Positions 23,187 through 29,629 of a stretch of 32,037 nucleotides of DNA are shown here, one piece after another (position 1 is the first letter of the stretch; the number at the start of each line of letters is the position of its first letter). A program made the position numbers and the translations under genes. The notes under the pieces were generated by a model. The model was not told where the DNA came from and searched no databases. It worked only from the letters and a program-made list of their open reading frames with translations. The stretch is from assembly GCA_017441125.1 (NCBI GenBank), contig JAFSAH010000024.1, positions 1-32,037 of the forward strand, read 5' to 3'. Source of the stretch: Clostridia bacterium. GTDB taxonomy: Bacteria; Bacillota; Clostridia; Oscillospirales; UBA644.

Positions 23187-24938
23187 ATGGAAACAAAAAA
23201 GAAAAATTATAAATTAAGTTATCTTCTTAAAAGATTTCTCCCATATTTCAAAAAGCACAGAAGAACAATCCTTTTTGATTTATTATGCGCGGCGCTAACG
23301 ACCGTATGCGAGCTGGCTCTCCCCAAAATAGTGGAGTTTTTAACGGGAAAAGCCACCGAAGATATTACTTTACTCACAACAGATCTGATATTGAAGGTCG
23401 GAGTATTCTATATCGTTCTCAGAGTTATAGACACCCTGGCAAACTATTATATGGCGTCCGTCGGTCACATTATGGGCGCAGCAATAGAGACCGATATGAG
23501 ACGAGACTTATTCAATCATCTTGAAAAATTGGAGCACTCGTATTACGATAACACAAAAGTCGGCCAGCTTATGTCAAGAATGACATCGGACCTCTTTGAC
23601 ATAACGGAATTTGCCCACCACTGCCCCGAAGAATTTTTCATTGCAGGAATAAAAATAATTGCATCATTTATCATTTTAAGTTTTTCAAATATTTGGCTCA
23701 CTCTTATAATGTTCGCGATTCTGCCTTTTATGCTTGTAGTCACAAAAATCTTCAATGGCAAAATGCGTGCAGGATTCAAAATGTCAAGAGCTCAAGTGGG
23801 AGAGCTTAACTCCCAAGTTGAAGACAGTCTGCTTGGAATAAGAGTTGTAAAAAGCTTTGCAAATGAACCAATCGAGCAAGAAAAATTCAACAGCGGCAAC
23901 AATAAGTTTTTAAACATCAAAAGTATCGTTTATAAAACAATGGCATCTTTTCACAGTTCAACAAGGCTTTTTGACGGTATTATGTATATCACAATAGTTA
24001 TTTGCGGCGCGTTTTTTATGAAAGAAGGAACACTTTCAGCCCCTGAATTCATGGCATTTTTACTATACGCCTCTACTCTACTGAACTCAATCAGAAGAAT
24101 CGTCGAATTCACGGAGCAGTTCCAAAGAGGTATGACAGGTATTGAAAGATTTATTGAGATCATGGACGTTGAGCCTTCAATAATTGATGAAGAAGGCGCT
24201 GTAGAACTTGAAAACGTTCAAGGTGACATTGAATTCAAAGACGTTTCATTTAAATATACCGAAGAAAATGAAAACGTTCTGAACCACATTGATTTAAAAA
24301 TAGATAAGGGAACAAACGTAGCCATAGTAGGGCCCTCCGGCGGAGGTAAAACTACTATCTGCAGTCTTATTCCAAGATTCTATGAAATCAACGAAGGCGA
24401 AATTACAATAGACGGAACCGATATCAAGCACATTAAGCTTGAAAGCTTGAGAAAAAATATCGGTATCGTACAGCAGGACGTATACCTTTTCTATGGAACC
24501 GTAAGAGAAAACATTGAATACGGGAAACCGGGGGCTACAGATGAAGAGATCCGTGAAGCAGCTCGAAAAGCAGGTGCAGAGGAGTTTATTTCAAAGCTAC
24601 CCAACGGATATGACACATTTGTAGGCGAAAGAGGCGTAAAGCTTTCAGGCGGTCAAAAGCAAAGAATCAGTATCGCACGCGTATTCTTAAAGAATCCTCC
24701 CATACTCATTCTTGACGAGGCCACTTCTGCCCTTGACAATCAAAGCGAAAGACTTGTTCAAAAATCTCTTGAGCTCCTTGCTGTGGGAAGAACAACGCTC
24801 ACTATCGCACACAGACTTTCAACTATTAAAAACGCAGACACGATAATATACCTTACTGAAAAAGGAATTGAAGAGCAGGGTTCACACGATGAGCTTATGG
24901 CAAAAAAAGGTGAATTCTACAAACTCAGTATTTCTTAA
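23187..24938 (+). CDS. ABC exporter, fused permease and ATPase (half-transporter)
   Basis: A 583-residue protein with the layout of MsbA/multidrug-type exporters. The membrane domain of six helices occupies about 25-310. The nucleotide-binding domain (about 345-583) has Walker A GPSGGGKT (382-389), Q-loop, signature LSGGQKQR (486-493), Walker B ILILDEATSALD (506-517) and H-loop IAHRLS. All catalytic residues, including the Walker B glutamate, are intact, so it could work as a homodimer. No partner half-transporter is adjacent, and the substrate cannot be read from sequence. It follows radA by 18 bases, with AAGGA upstream of the ATG, and is closed by a terminator. Confidence 0.92.
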   Translation: METKKKNYKLSYLLKRFLPYFKKHRRTILFDLLCAALTTVCELALPKIVEFLTGKATEDITLLTTDLILKVGVFYIVLRVIDTLANYYMASVGHIMGAAIETDMRRDLFNHLEKLEHSYYDNTKVGQLMSRMTSDLFDITEFAHHCPEEFFIAGIKIIASFIILSFSNIWLTLIMFAILPFMLVVTKIFNGKMRAGFKMSRAQVGELNSQVEDSLLGIRVVKSFANEPIEQEKFNSGNNKFLNIKSIVYKTMASFHSSTRLFDGIMYITIVICGAFFMKEGTLSAPEFMAFLLYASTLLNSIRRIVEFTEQFQRGMTGIERFIEIMDVEPSIIDEEGAVELENVQGDIEFKDVSFKYTEENENVLNHIDLKIDKGTNVAIVGPSGGGKTTICSLIPRFYEINEGEITIDGTDIKHIKLESLRKNIGIVQQDVYLFYGTVRENIEYGKPGATDEEIREAARKAGAEEFISKLPNGYDTFVGERGVKLSGGQKQRISIARVFLKNPPILILDEATSALDNQSERLVQKSLELLAVGRTTLTIAHRLSTIKNADTIIYLTEKGIEEQGSHDELMAKKGEFYKLSIS

Positions 24939-24951
24939 CCTTAATAATAGA

Positions 24952-24976
24952 ACCACCGGCGGTGCCGGTGGTTTTT
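24952..24976 (+). terminator. Intrinsic terminator after the ABC exporter gene
   Basis: ACCACCGGC (24952-24960), loop GGT, GCCGGTGGT (24964-24972), then a run of T. A 9-bp GC-rich stem, 13 bases after the stop codon. Confidence 0.93.
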
Positions 24977-25027
24977 GCATATAAAATAAAGAAGATATTC
25001 GTATCTACATCCTTAGCAGAGAAATAG

Positions 25028-25276
25028 CTGACACCACCAAGGATTTTCTTTGGAGATATTTTCTGTCAGTCACAACTTATACAAGATCTCTCCTGGAGGG
25101 AGCCTTGCTTATAAATCCTTGTTCTTCTGATAGTGGATTCGAGCTTTCGCTCGAGTTTTTCCTGCATGAGCGCAGAGACGGTGCAAGGTGGGCACCGATA
25201 TTTAGAGGAGACACGCCTCACGCCATGCTTTCTTCAAACGCAAGCGTCGGAAGAACAGGATCAAGTTTTCAACTTG
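25028..25276. other. Gene-free region built of consecutive hairpins (structured RNA or palindromic repeat)
   Basis: Within about 250 bases there are at least six inverted repeats: CTGACA/TGTCAG (25028-25069) enclosing CCAAGG/CTTTGG; TCGAGC/GCTCGA (25139-25154); CGGTGC/GCACCG (25179-25197); GAGG/CCTC (25206-25219 region); TTCTTC/GAAGAA (25230-25255) enclosing ACG/CGT; and CAAGTT/AACTTG (25262-25276). On the minus strand the second one closes a GAAA tetraloop. An 80-codon plus-strand ORF spans part of it but has no ribosome binding site or recognisable domain. The 400-base stretch lies between the exporter terminator and the promoter of the XRE gene. I cannot name it; a dispersed palindromic element or a structured RNA fits best. 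Confidence 0.45.
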
Positions 25277-25305
25277 CGTTAGAAAAATTCTCTCCAAACA
25301 AGTTA

Positions 25306-25334
25306 TTGTTTTTTATAGAGAAGTGTGCTATAAT
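25306..25334 (+). promoter_or_regulatory. Promoter of the XRE/TPR regulator gene
   Basis: TTGTTT (25306-25311), 17-base spacer, TATAAT (25329-25334). Start near 25341, with GGAGG (25368-25372) as ribosome binding site. Confidence 0.75.
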
Positions 25335-25379
25335 AATATCAGGATAAGCGCTGATCCAAAATAATTTGGAGGAAAAACA

Positions 25380-26186
25380 ATGATTAAACTTGGAGAAAAA
25401 ATCAAAACTTTAAGGAAACAGAAAAACCTATCCCAAGATGTTTTCGCAAATTACCTTGGAGTATCTTTTCAAGCTGTTTCAAAATGGGAAAACGGAAACA
25501 CAATGCCAGACGTCACGATGATTCCTGCTATTGCGTCTTTTTTCGGTGTTTCCACAGATGAGCTTTTCGATTTTAATATTTATGAGATGGAGAAAAACGT
25601 TGAAGAGATCGTAGATGAGTGGAACAAATATTTGGATAACGACAAAGCAAAAGCGGAACAGATTATTCGTGATGGGCTGAAGAAATATCCCGGAAATGAT
25701 GTGTTATTGAATTGCTTAATTTGCGTAATCTCGGATTTGAAAAAAAATGATGAAGCCATTACAATCGGTAAGTCTCTTGTAGAAAGCACGAAACATGATG
25801 CTATTCGTCTTGATGCATATCGTATTATGGCAGAAGCATATAAAGCAAAAGGTGAATATGAATTGGCTAAAAAAGCGATTGAACATATTCCCGAAACATA
25901 TTTTTCCAATTTGTATGTAAAAGCCTATCTGTTAGAAGGCGAAGAAAAATATGAGGCAGCCACCAAGGAAGCATCATTATGCTTGGAACACTTGGTTTGG
26001 ATGCTTGAGATTTTAGGGGAAATATATCTTGAAAACGGTGAAACTGAAAAAGCCGAGATACAATATACGCAAGCAATTAATGTGCTGAAAGCCTTTGACA
26101 ATGATTTCGGAACAAAATATACACACAGCAAGCACGATTCCGAAAAAATCAAAGAACTTGAAATTAAACTGTCTTTAATTCAATAG
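25380..26186 (+). CDS. XRE-family regulator with TPR-like C-terminal region
   Basis: A 268-residue protein with an N-terminal helix-turn-helix of the XRE/Cro type (about 4-62; LRKQKNLSQDVFANYLGVS followed by QAVSKWENG and a FFGVSTDELF end). A helical region (about 75-240) follows in which paired helices such as AEQIIRDGLKKYPGNDVLL, EAYKAKGEYELAKKAIEH and GEIYLENGETEKAEIQYTQA read as tetratricopeptide repeats. Such proteins are cytoplasmic DNA-binding regulators, sometimes responsive to peptides, but no ligand can be inferred. It is monocistronic, with its own promoter and terminator. Its insulated position between a hairpin-rich stretch and a terminator, with unrelated neighbours, hints at acquisition as a unit; this is inference. 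Confidence 0.85.
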   Translation: MIKLGEKIKTLRKQKNLSQDVFANYLGVSFQAVSKWENGNTMPDVTMIPAIASFFGVSTDELFDFNIYEMEKNVEEIVDEWNKYLDNDKAKAEQIIRDGLKKYPGNDVLLNCLICVISDLKKNDEAITIGKSLVESTKHDAIRLDAYRIMAEAYKAKGEYELAKKAIEHIPETYFSNLYVKAYLLEGEEKYEAATKEASLCLEHLVWMLEILGEIYLENGETEKAEIQYTQAINVLKAFDNDFGTKYTHSKHDSEKIKELEIKLSLIQ

Positions 26187-26207
26187 ACAGTTTGTAGCAC
26201 ACGTCAC

Positions 26208-26235
26208 GCCCCGCCTCACGCGGGGCTTTTCTTTA
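26208..26235 (+). terminator. Intrinsic terminator after the XRE gene
   Basis: GCCCCGC (26208-26214), loop CTCAC, GCGGGGC (26220-26226), then TTTTCTTT. A 7-bp, fully GC stem. Confidence 0.9.
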
Positions 26236-26246
26236 TTTCTGCGTAT

Positions 26247-26283
26247 GAATTGAGCCATCGCGTTTTTTGTGATGACTCAATTC
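26247..26283. terminator. Long hairpin between the convergent XRE and F-family genes
   Basis: GAATTGAG (26247-26254) with CTCAATTC (26276-26283) and CATCGC (26256-26261) with GTGATG (26269-26274), separated by one C/A mismatch, around a T-rich loop. Plus-strand tail AATTTTACAG; the minus-strand tail is not T-rich. It is possibly the 3' end of the F-family gene transcript, but is a weak terminator by tail. Confidence 0.5.
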
Positions 26284-26329
26284 AATTTTACAGCCAATTT
26301 TGTACGGCCTTCCCCTATTCTCTTTTTTA

Positions 26330-27364
26330 TTAAAGTAAAAGATATTGTTCAATTATTTCCATATACATAGTCATATAAGTACTGAATAAATATATCAGGA
26401 ATGCGCCAATTGCCAACATAAATATGGGCTGAATGTAGGAAACCAATTTATTAAAAATATTCATCATAACAGCCTCGTCATGCTCTCCGCATATCTGCAA
26501 AGGACTTTTTCCTTTATAAACCTTATTTGAAACGAGAGGGATTGAATAAAAGGAGTCGGAAAATCCTTCGGTATACTGAAGACATACATCTATCTGCACC
26601 CCGTCACGCAAATCATCATAAGCGGCCTTAATATTCGATTTGACGTAATTATTTGGAATAATTCTGATCAGCATTTCATAGATTTGGGTTCCTGACATAC
26701 CGTTATCCAGCATTGAATCAAGACATGGCGCGCATATGGCAGTAATCCGAGACTTTTCCGCAACACCGATAACGGGAAGATTCAGCAAAATGAAGTCGAT
26801 AAACGTTTTTACTTTTGACGACATTTTGCAAAGAACGGACAGAATAATATAAACAGTCGTTAATATCACCAATAAAACCAAAACACTCAAAACCACCGTC
26901 CTTGATGTTCCGAGTGACGCTCCGGGGAAAAGCGAATTCAATGACGGAAAAACAAAGAAATAAACCAATGCGGTGGCAATAAGAGAAATGAATAAAAGAA
27001 ATTTCGGATACTGCAACACGTTTTTAACAGTACGCTTCATTTCAGAAAGTGTTCTCATAAGAGTTTCGCAGTTTTTCACGGCGGCTTTCATTGTTCCCGT
27101 AGCCTCACCGACACAAAGCAATGATACAATTTCTACGGGTAAATTTTTCTCATATACTCTTATAGCGTCAGAAAAAGGCGTTCCGTTATCATACATATCA
27201 TTTCTGATGGCGGTAAGAACTGCTTTTAATTTTTTATTACGCAGGGTCTCAAGCTTTCCGAACATCGCGTCCATAACGTTTTTGCCCAAATCAATATTAA
27301 CGCTTACTCCTAAAAAATACGTATACAGTACATCATATGAAATTTTCCCGTATATTTTTTTCAT
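26330..27364 (-). CDS. Type II secretion / type IV pilus F-family inner-membrane protein (GspF/PilC/ComGB-like)
   Basis: A 344-residue protein with two copies of the GspF domain: about 5-125 (with LGKNVMDAM and LLCVGEATGTMKAAV) and about 195-315 (with SRITAICAPCLDSMLDNGMS and ICGEHDEAVMMNIFNKLVSYI cut by position). There are three membrane segments, near 122-145, 158-182 and 318-340. In pilus, competence and secretion systems this protein anchors the assembly ATPase and platform. Here no ATPase, pilin or prepilin peptidase is adjacent, which is unusual. The residue match is to the family, not to a particular system. AGGGGA precedes the ATG; the gene follows a terminator and has no clear promoter. 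Confidence 0.82.
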   Translation of the reverse strand: MKKIYGKISYDVLYTYFLGVSVNIDLGKNVMDAMFGKLETLRNKKLKAVLTAIRNDMYDNGTPFSDAIRVYEKNLPVEIVSLLCVGEATGTMKAAVKNCETLMRTLSEMKRTVKNVLQYPKFLLFISLIATALVYFFVFPSLNSLFPGASLGTSRTVVLSVLVLLVILTTVYIILSVLCKMSSKVKTFIDFILLNLPVIGVAEKSRITAICAPCLDSMLDNGMSGTQIYEMLIRIIPNNYVKSNIKAAYDDLRDGVQIDVCLQYTEGFSDSFYSIPLVSNKVYKGKSPLQICGEHDEAVMMNIFNKLVSYIQPIFMLAIGAFLIYLFSTYMTMYMEIIEQYLLL

Positions 27365-27403
27365 TATTATATCCCCTCTCTGATTTTATTGACGCCCTCA
27401 TAA

Positions 27404-27440
27404 AAATCCGCACCTCGAAATGAAGTGCGGATTTAATTTT
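27404..27440. terminator. Intrinsic terminator after rhaD
   Basis: AAATCCGCAC (27404-27413) with GTGCGGATTT (27425-27434), a perfect 10-bp stem. The minus-strand tail is TTTTTATG; the plus-strand tail AATTTTTTTT is stronger but no plus-strand gene ends here. It terminates rhaD on the minus strand. Confidence 0.8.
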
Positions 27441-27469
27441 TTTTATAAACTAAATATTTTCCGAATCAA

Positions 27470-28285
27470 TTATAAATCAAGGAAATCTGCTCTGTATTTA
27501 AGACCGAAGGATTCAGCAACTGCTTTGAGTTCGTGGTCTTCGATAGTATTTACTCTTGGCATAGTAGATGCAATCATATAAAGCTGAGCAGCCTTTTCAA
27601 CAGTTTCGATAAGACCGAATGTTTCGTCCATGTCTTTACCTGCACCGTAGATACCGTGCATGCCCCAGATTACAAGGCGATATTCTTCCATTTTCTTTGC
27701 TGTTGCAATACCGATTTCATTCGTACCGCAAACCATCCAAGGAAGTACGCCAACACCGTCGGGGAAAACTACGATACATTCTGTACATGTTTTCCAAAGA
27801 GAACGTGTGAAAGATCTTTCTTCAAGTTCATGAACAAAGTTCATTGCAAGAGTATATGTAGGATGTGTGTGCATGATGATTCTGTTTTCGGGGTTTTTCT
27901 TAAGTCTTACCATATGGCTCATAAGATGCGCGGGAAGTTCAGAAGTGAATTTACCGCCGTCCTTATATCCCCAAAGGAGTTCTGCTGTTGTGCCGTCTTT
28001 TGCAATACGGATAATACCGAGGTTTGTTTCAGGATCAGCATCGATATTCTTAAAATATTTACCTGTACCTGTTACGATAAAAATTTTACCGATAAGCTCT
28101 GATGCATCAAAGCCTGTGGGGATCGTACGGATAACGTTGTTAAGATCGAGGTATTCTGCAACTTCGCTTTCTTCGAGCATATAACTGATGTTACCACCGT
28201 TTCTTTCATCCCAACCGAGACGGTACATATTAGCAGTTGTTTTTCTCATTTCCTCCACAAAGGGAGCTGTTAAAATATTTTTCAT
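27470..28285 (-). CDS. rhaD: Rhamnulose-1-phosphate aldolase
   Basis: A 271-residue class II aldolase, the same length class as E. coli RhaD (274). It splits L-rhamnulose-1-phosphate into dihydroxyacetone phosphate and L-lactaldehyde. Shared RhaD-specific text includes GWDERNGGN, FIVTGTGKYF, ELLWGYKDGGKFTSELPAH and VVFPDGVGVLPWMVCGTNEIG (the last spanning positions 172-192). The catalytic glutamate is E116 and the zinc ligands are H139 and H141 in MHTHP and H210 in MHGIYG. I use ATG 28285, with GGAGAT upstream; a longer ATG start at 28351 overlaps the predicted promoter. No rhamnose isomerase, kinase or transporter is nearby, so it is an isolated sugar-catabolic gene. Confidence 0.95.
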   Translation of the reverse strand: MKNILTAPFVEEMRKTTANMYRLGWDERNGGNISYMLEESEVAEYLDLNNVIRTIPTGFDASELIGKIFIVTGTGKYFKNIDADPETNLGIIRIAKDGTTAELLWGYKDGGKFTSELPAHLMSHMVRLKKNPENRIIMHTHPTYTLAMNFVHELEERSFTRSLWKTCTECIVVFPDGVGVLPWMVCGTNEIGIATAKKMEEYRLVIWGMHGIYGAGKDMDETFGLIETVEKAAQLYMIASTMPRVNTIEDHELKAVAESFGLKYRADFLDL

Positions 28286-28339
28286 ATTAATCTCCATTCT
28301 TCCACTTTGGATTTTATTCAATATTTTCATACAACTAAT

Positions 28340-28368
28340 ATTATACAACATCTGTTTGCCTTTTGCAA
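28340..28368 (-). promoter_or_regulatory. Promoter of rhaD
   Basis: Minus-strand TTGCAA (28368-28363), 17-base spacer, TATAAT (28345-28340). Transcription would start near 28333, about 48 bases before the chosen ATG, which also argues against the longer start at 28351. Confidence 0.7.
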
Positions 28369-28442
28369 TGCTAAATAAACAAACTTTTTGTCAAATAGAA
28401 TAAACATAATTATTTTTTCTGTAAAATAAGAACTCTAAAACA

Positions 28443-28471
28443 TTGACAAACGGCAAATTACAGTGTAAAAT
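28443..28471 (+). promoter_or_regulatory. Promoter of the PAS/kinase-like gene
   Basis: TTGACA (28443-28448), 17-base spacer, TAAAAT (28466-28471). Start near 28478. An AGAAAGGA motif follows at 28491-28498, but it serves a 7-codon TTG ORF rather than the annotated start. Confidence 0.7.
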
Positions 28472-28546
28472 ATAATTTGAAAAATATTTTAGAAAGGAAA
28501 ATTTGAATATTCTCGAAACAGAATAATTCTTTTTAACAGACCTCAT

Positions 28547-29563
28547 ATGATACGTTCAGGCTTTACGGATATACTTTCTTATTTTGAAGATGCCGCCTTC
28601 CCTGTGATACTGCTCAAACCGGACCTTACAGTGGAGTACATGAACAGGCAAGCAGATAACAAATTTGGGAAATACTTACGCATAAAAAATTGGCAGTCAG
28701 AATATATGCACAGCGCGACAGTACGCAAAATAACAACAAGTATTCTTGCGGGAGAAAACGTAATAGTTTCTCCGCCCGATGTTAAAGAATTCAGTTTTTT
28801 ACTGTTTCAGCCAATCTTGGGCCAAAGCGGAAAGCCCGAGCTTGTAAGACTGAATATCGAGATACTTGCGGATATGCATAAAAAGTATCGGAAGAATTCT
28901 CCCAATATAAACCTCTTCAGCAACATATACAATGAAACGCACCGTCAGCTAAGCACCATTGAAATGTCCATAGAAGCTCTCAGAAGAAGTATCTGTAAGG
29001 ACGGAGGAGACGTCTACCTCGAAATGTTGAAAAGCAGCAGCGAGGTTTTCAGTAAAATCGTAATGACATACGATTACATATACTCACTGATGAAAAGTTA
29101 CAACATAAACGAAGAAACGCTTTTTGATCCAAGCGAAGTCGTAGAGAAGCTCGCTGAAAGTAATCCGAAATTATCCGTGATAAACTTACTCAGCGGATAT
29201 GATGTGTTAATATGTAACCCTCAACTTTTCATAAACACGTTGAAGGCAATAATTGAGCATATAACGATCTTTGCGGAGGACTCGCAAATAGAACTGAAAG
29301 CATATGAAGAAAAAGAGCATTTTGTATTCGTGCTTAAAGCAAATAAAGATCAAACCCCCAAAAGTCATTATAATTATATTCAGCAGTATTACATGAACCT
29401 TGAGCCATTCAAAGAAAAAGCCGAAGAATTAGGCGGAAATCTGATAAAAATCGAAAATGAAGCACATATTAAAATCATGTATTCTCTTCGCAAGCATTTC
29501 CGCATGGATTCTACCGTAGAATTTAATCAGGATACATCCTTCGAATCCCCATACCAAATATAA
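28547..29563 (+). CDS. PAS-domain protein with a degenerate histidine-kinase core
   Basis: A 338-residue soluble protein with no membrane segment. The N-terminal part (about 8-110) reads as a PAS domain (FPVILLKPDLTVEYMNRQA). Two helices (about 120-148 and 155-183) match a DHp dimerisation domain, with NETHRQLSTI in the place of an H-box; aligned on L135 and I138, the phosphoacceptor position is N129, although H132 is close. Residues about 195-315 resemble the HATPase fold: NPQLFINTLKAIIEHITIF where an N-box is expected and AEELGGNLIKIENEAHIKIMY at the end, but the asparagine of the N-box and the D-x-G-x-G motif are missing. I therefore infer a pseudokinase or phosphotransfer-like regulator. 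ATG 28547 lacks a good ribosome binding site, so the start is uncertain. Confidence 0.6.
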   Translation: MIRSGFTDILSYFEDAAFPVILLKPDLTVEYMNRQADNKFGKYLRIKNWQSEYMHSATVRKITTSILAGENVIVSPPDVKEFSFLLFQPILGQSGKPELVRLNIEILADMHKKYRKNSPNINLFSNIYNETHRQLSTIEMSIEALRRSICKDGGDVYLEMLKSSSEVFSKIVMTYDYIYSLMKSYNINEETLFDPSEVVEKLAESNPKLSVINLLSGYDVLICNPQLFINTLKAIIEHITIFAEDSQIELKAYEEKEHFVFVLKANKDQTPKSHYNYIQQYYMNLEPFKEKAEELGGNLIKIENEAHIKIMYSLRKHFRMDSTVEFNQDTSFESPYQI

Positions 29564-29580
29564 TATTTCGTAAAACACAT

Positions 29581-29620
29581 AAGGGCGGCAGACTTCTTAA
29601 TCACAGTCTCCGCCCTTTAC
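29581..29620. terminator. Bidirectional terminator-like hairpin
   Basis: AAGGGCGG (29581-29588) with CCGCCCTT (29610-29617), continued inward by AGACT/AGTCT with one bulged C, a 13-bp stem. Tails are short (TTTACGG on plus, ATGTGTTTTACG on minus). It lies between two convergent genes. Confidence 0.7.
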
Positions 29621-29629
29621 GGTTATAAA

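Noticed and set aside
25179-25200. T-box-like core GGTGGGCACCG
   Set aside because: It resembles GGTGGNACCGCG but has one extra base and lacks the trailing GCG. It folds as a local hairpin, has no specifier stem I or downstream terminator, and the next gene is a regulator rather than an amino-acid gene.
25105-25347. 80-codon plus-strand ORF in the hairpin region
   Set aside because: It has no ribosome binding site and no recognisable domain, and its sequence is made of the inverted repeats, so the reading frame is more likely incidental.
28351-28353. Longer ATG start of rhaD at 28351
   Set aside because: It overlaps the predicted promoter and transcription start, adds 22 residues not found in the family, and the downstream ATG has a good ribosome binding site.
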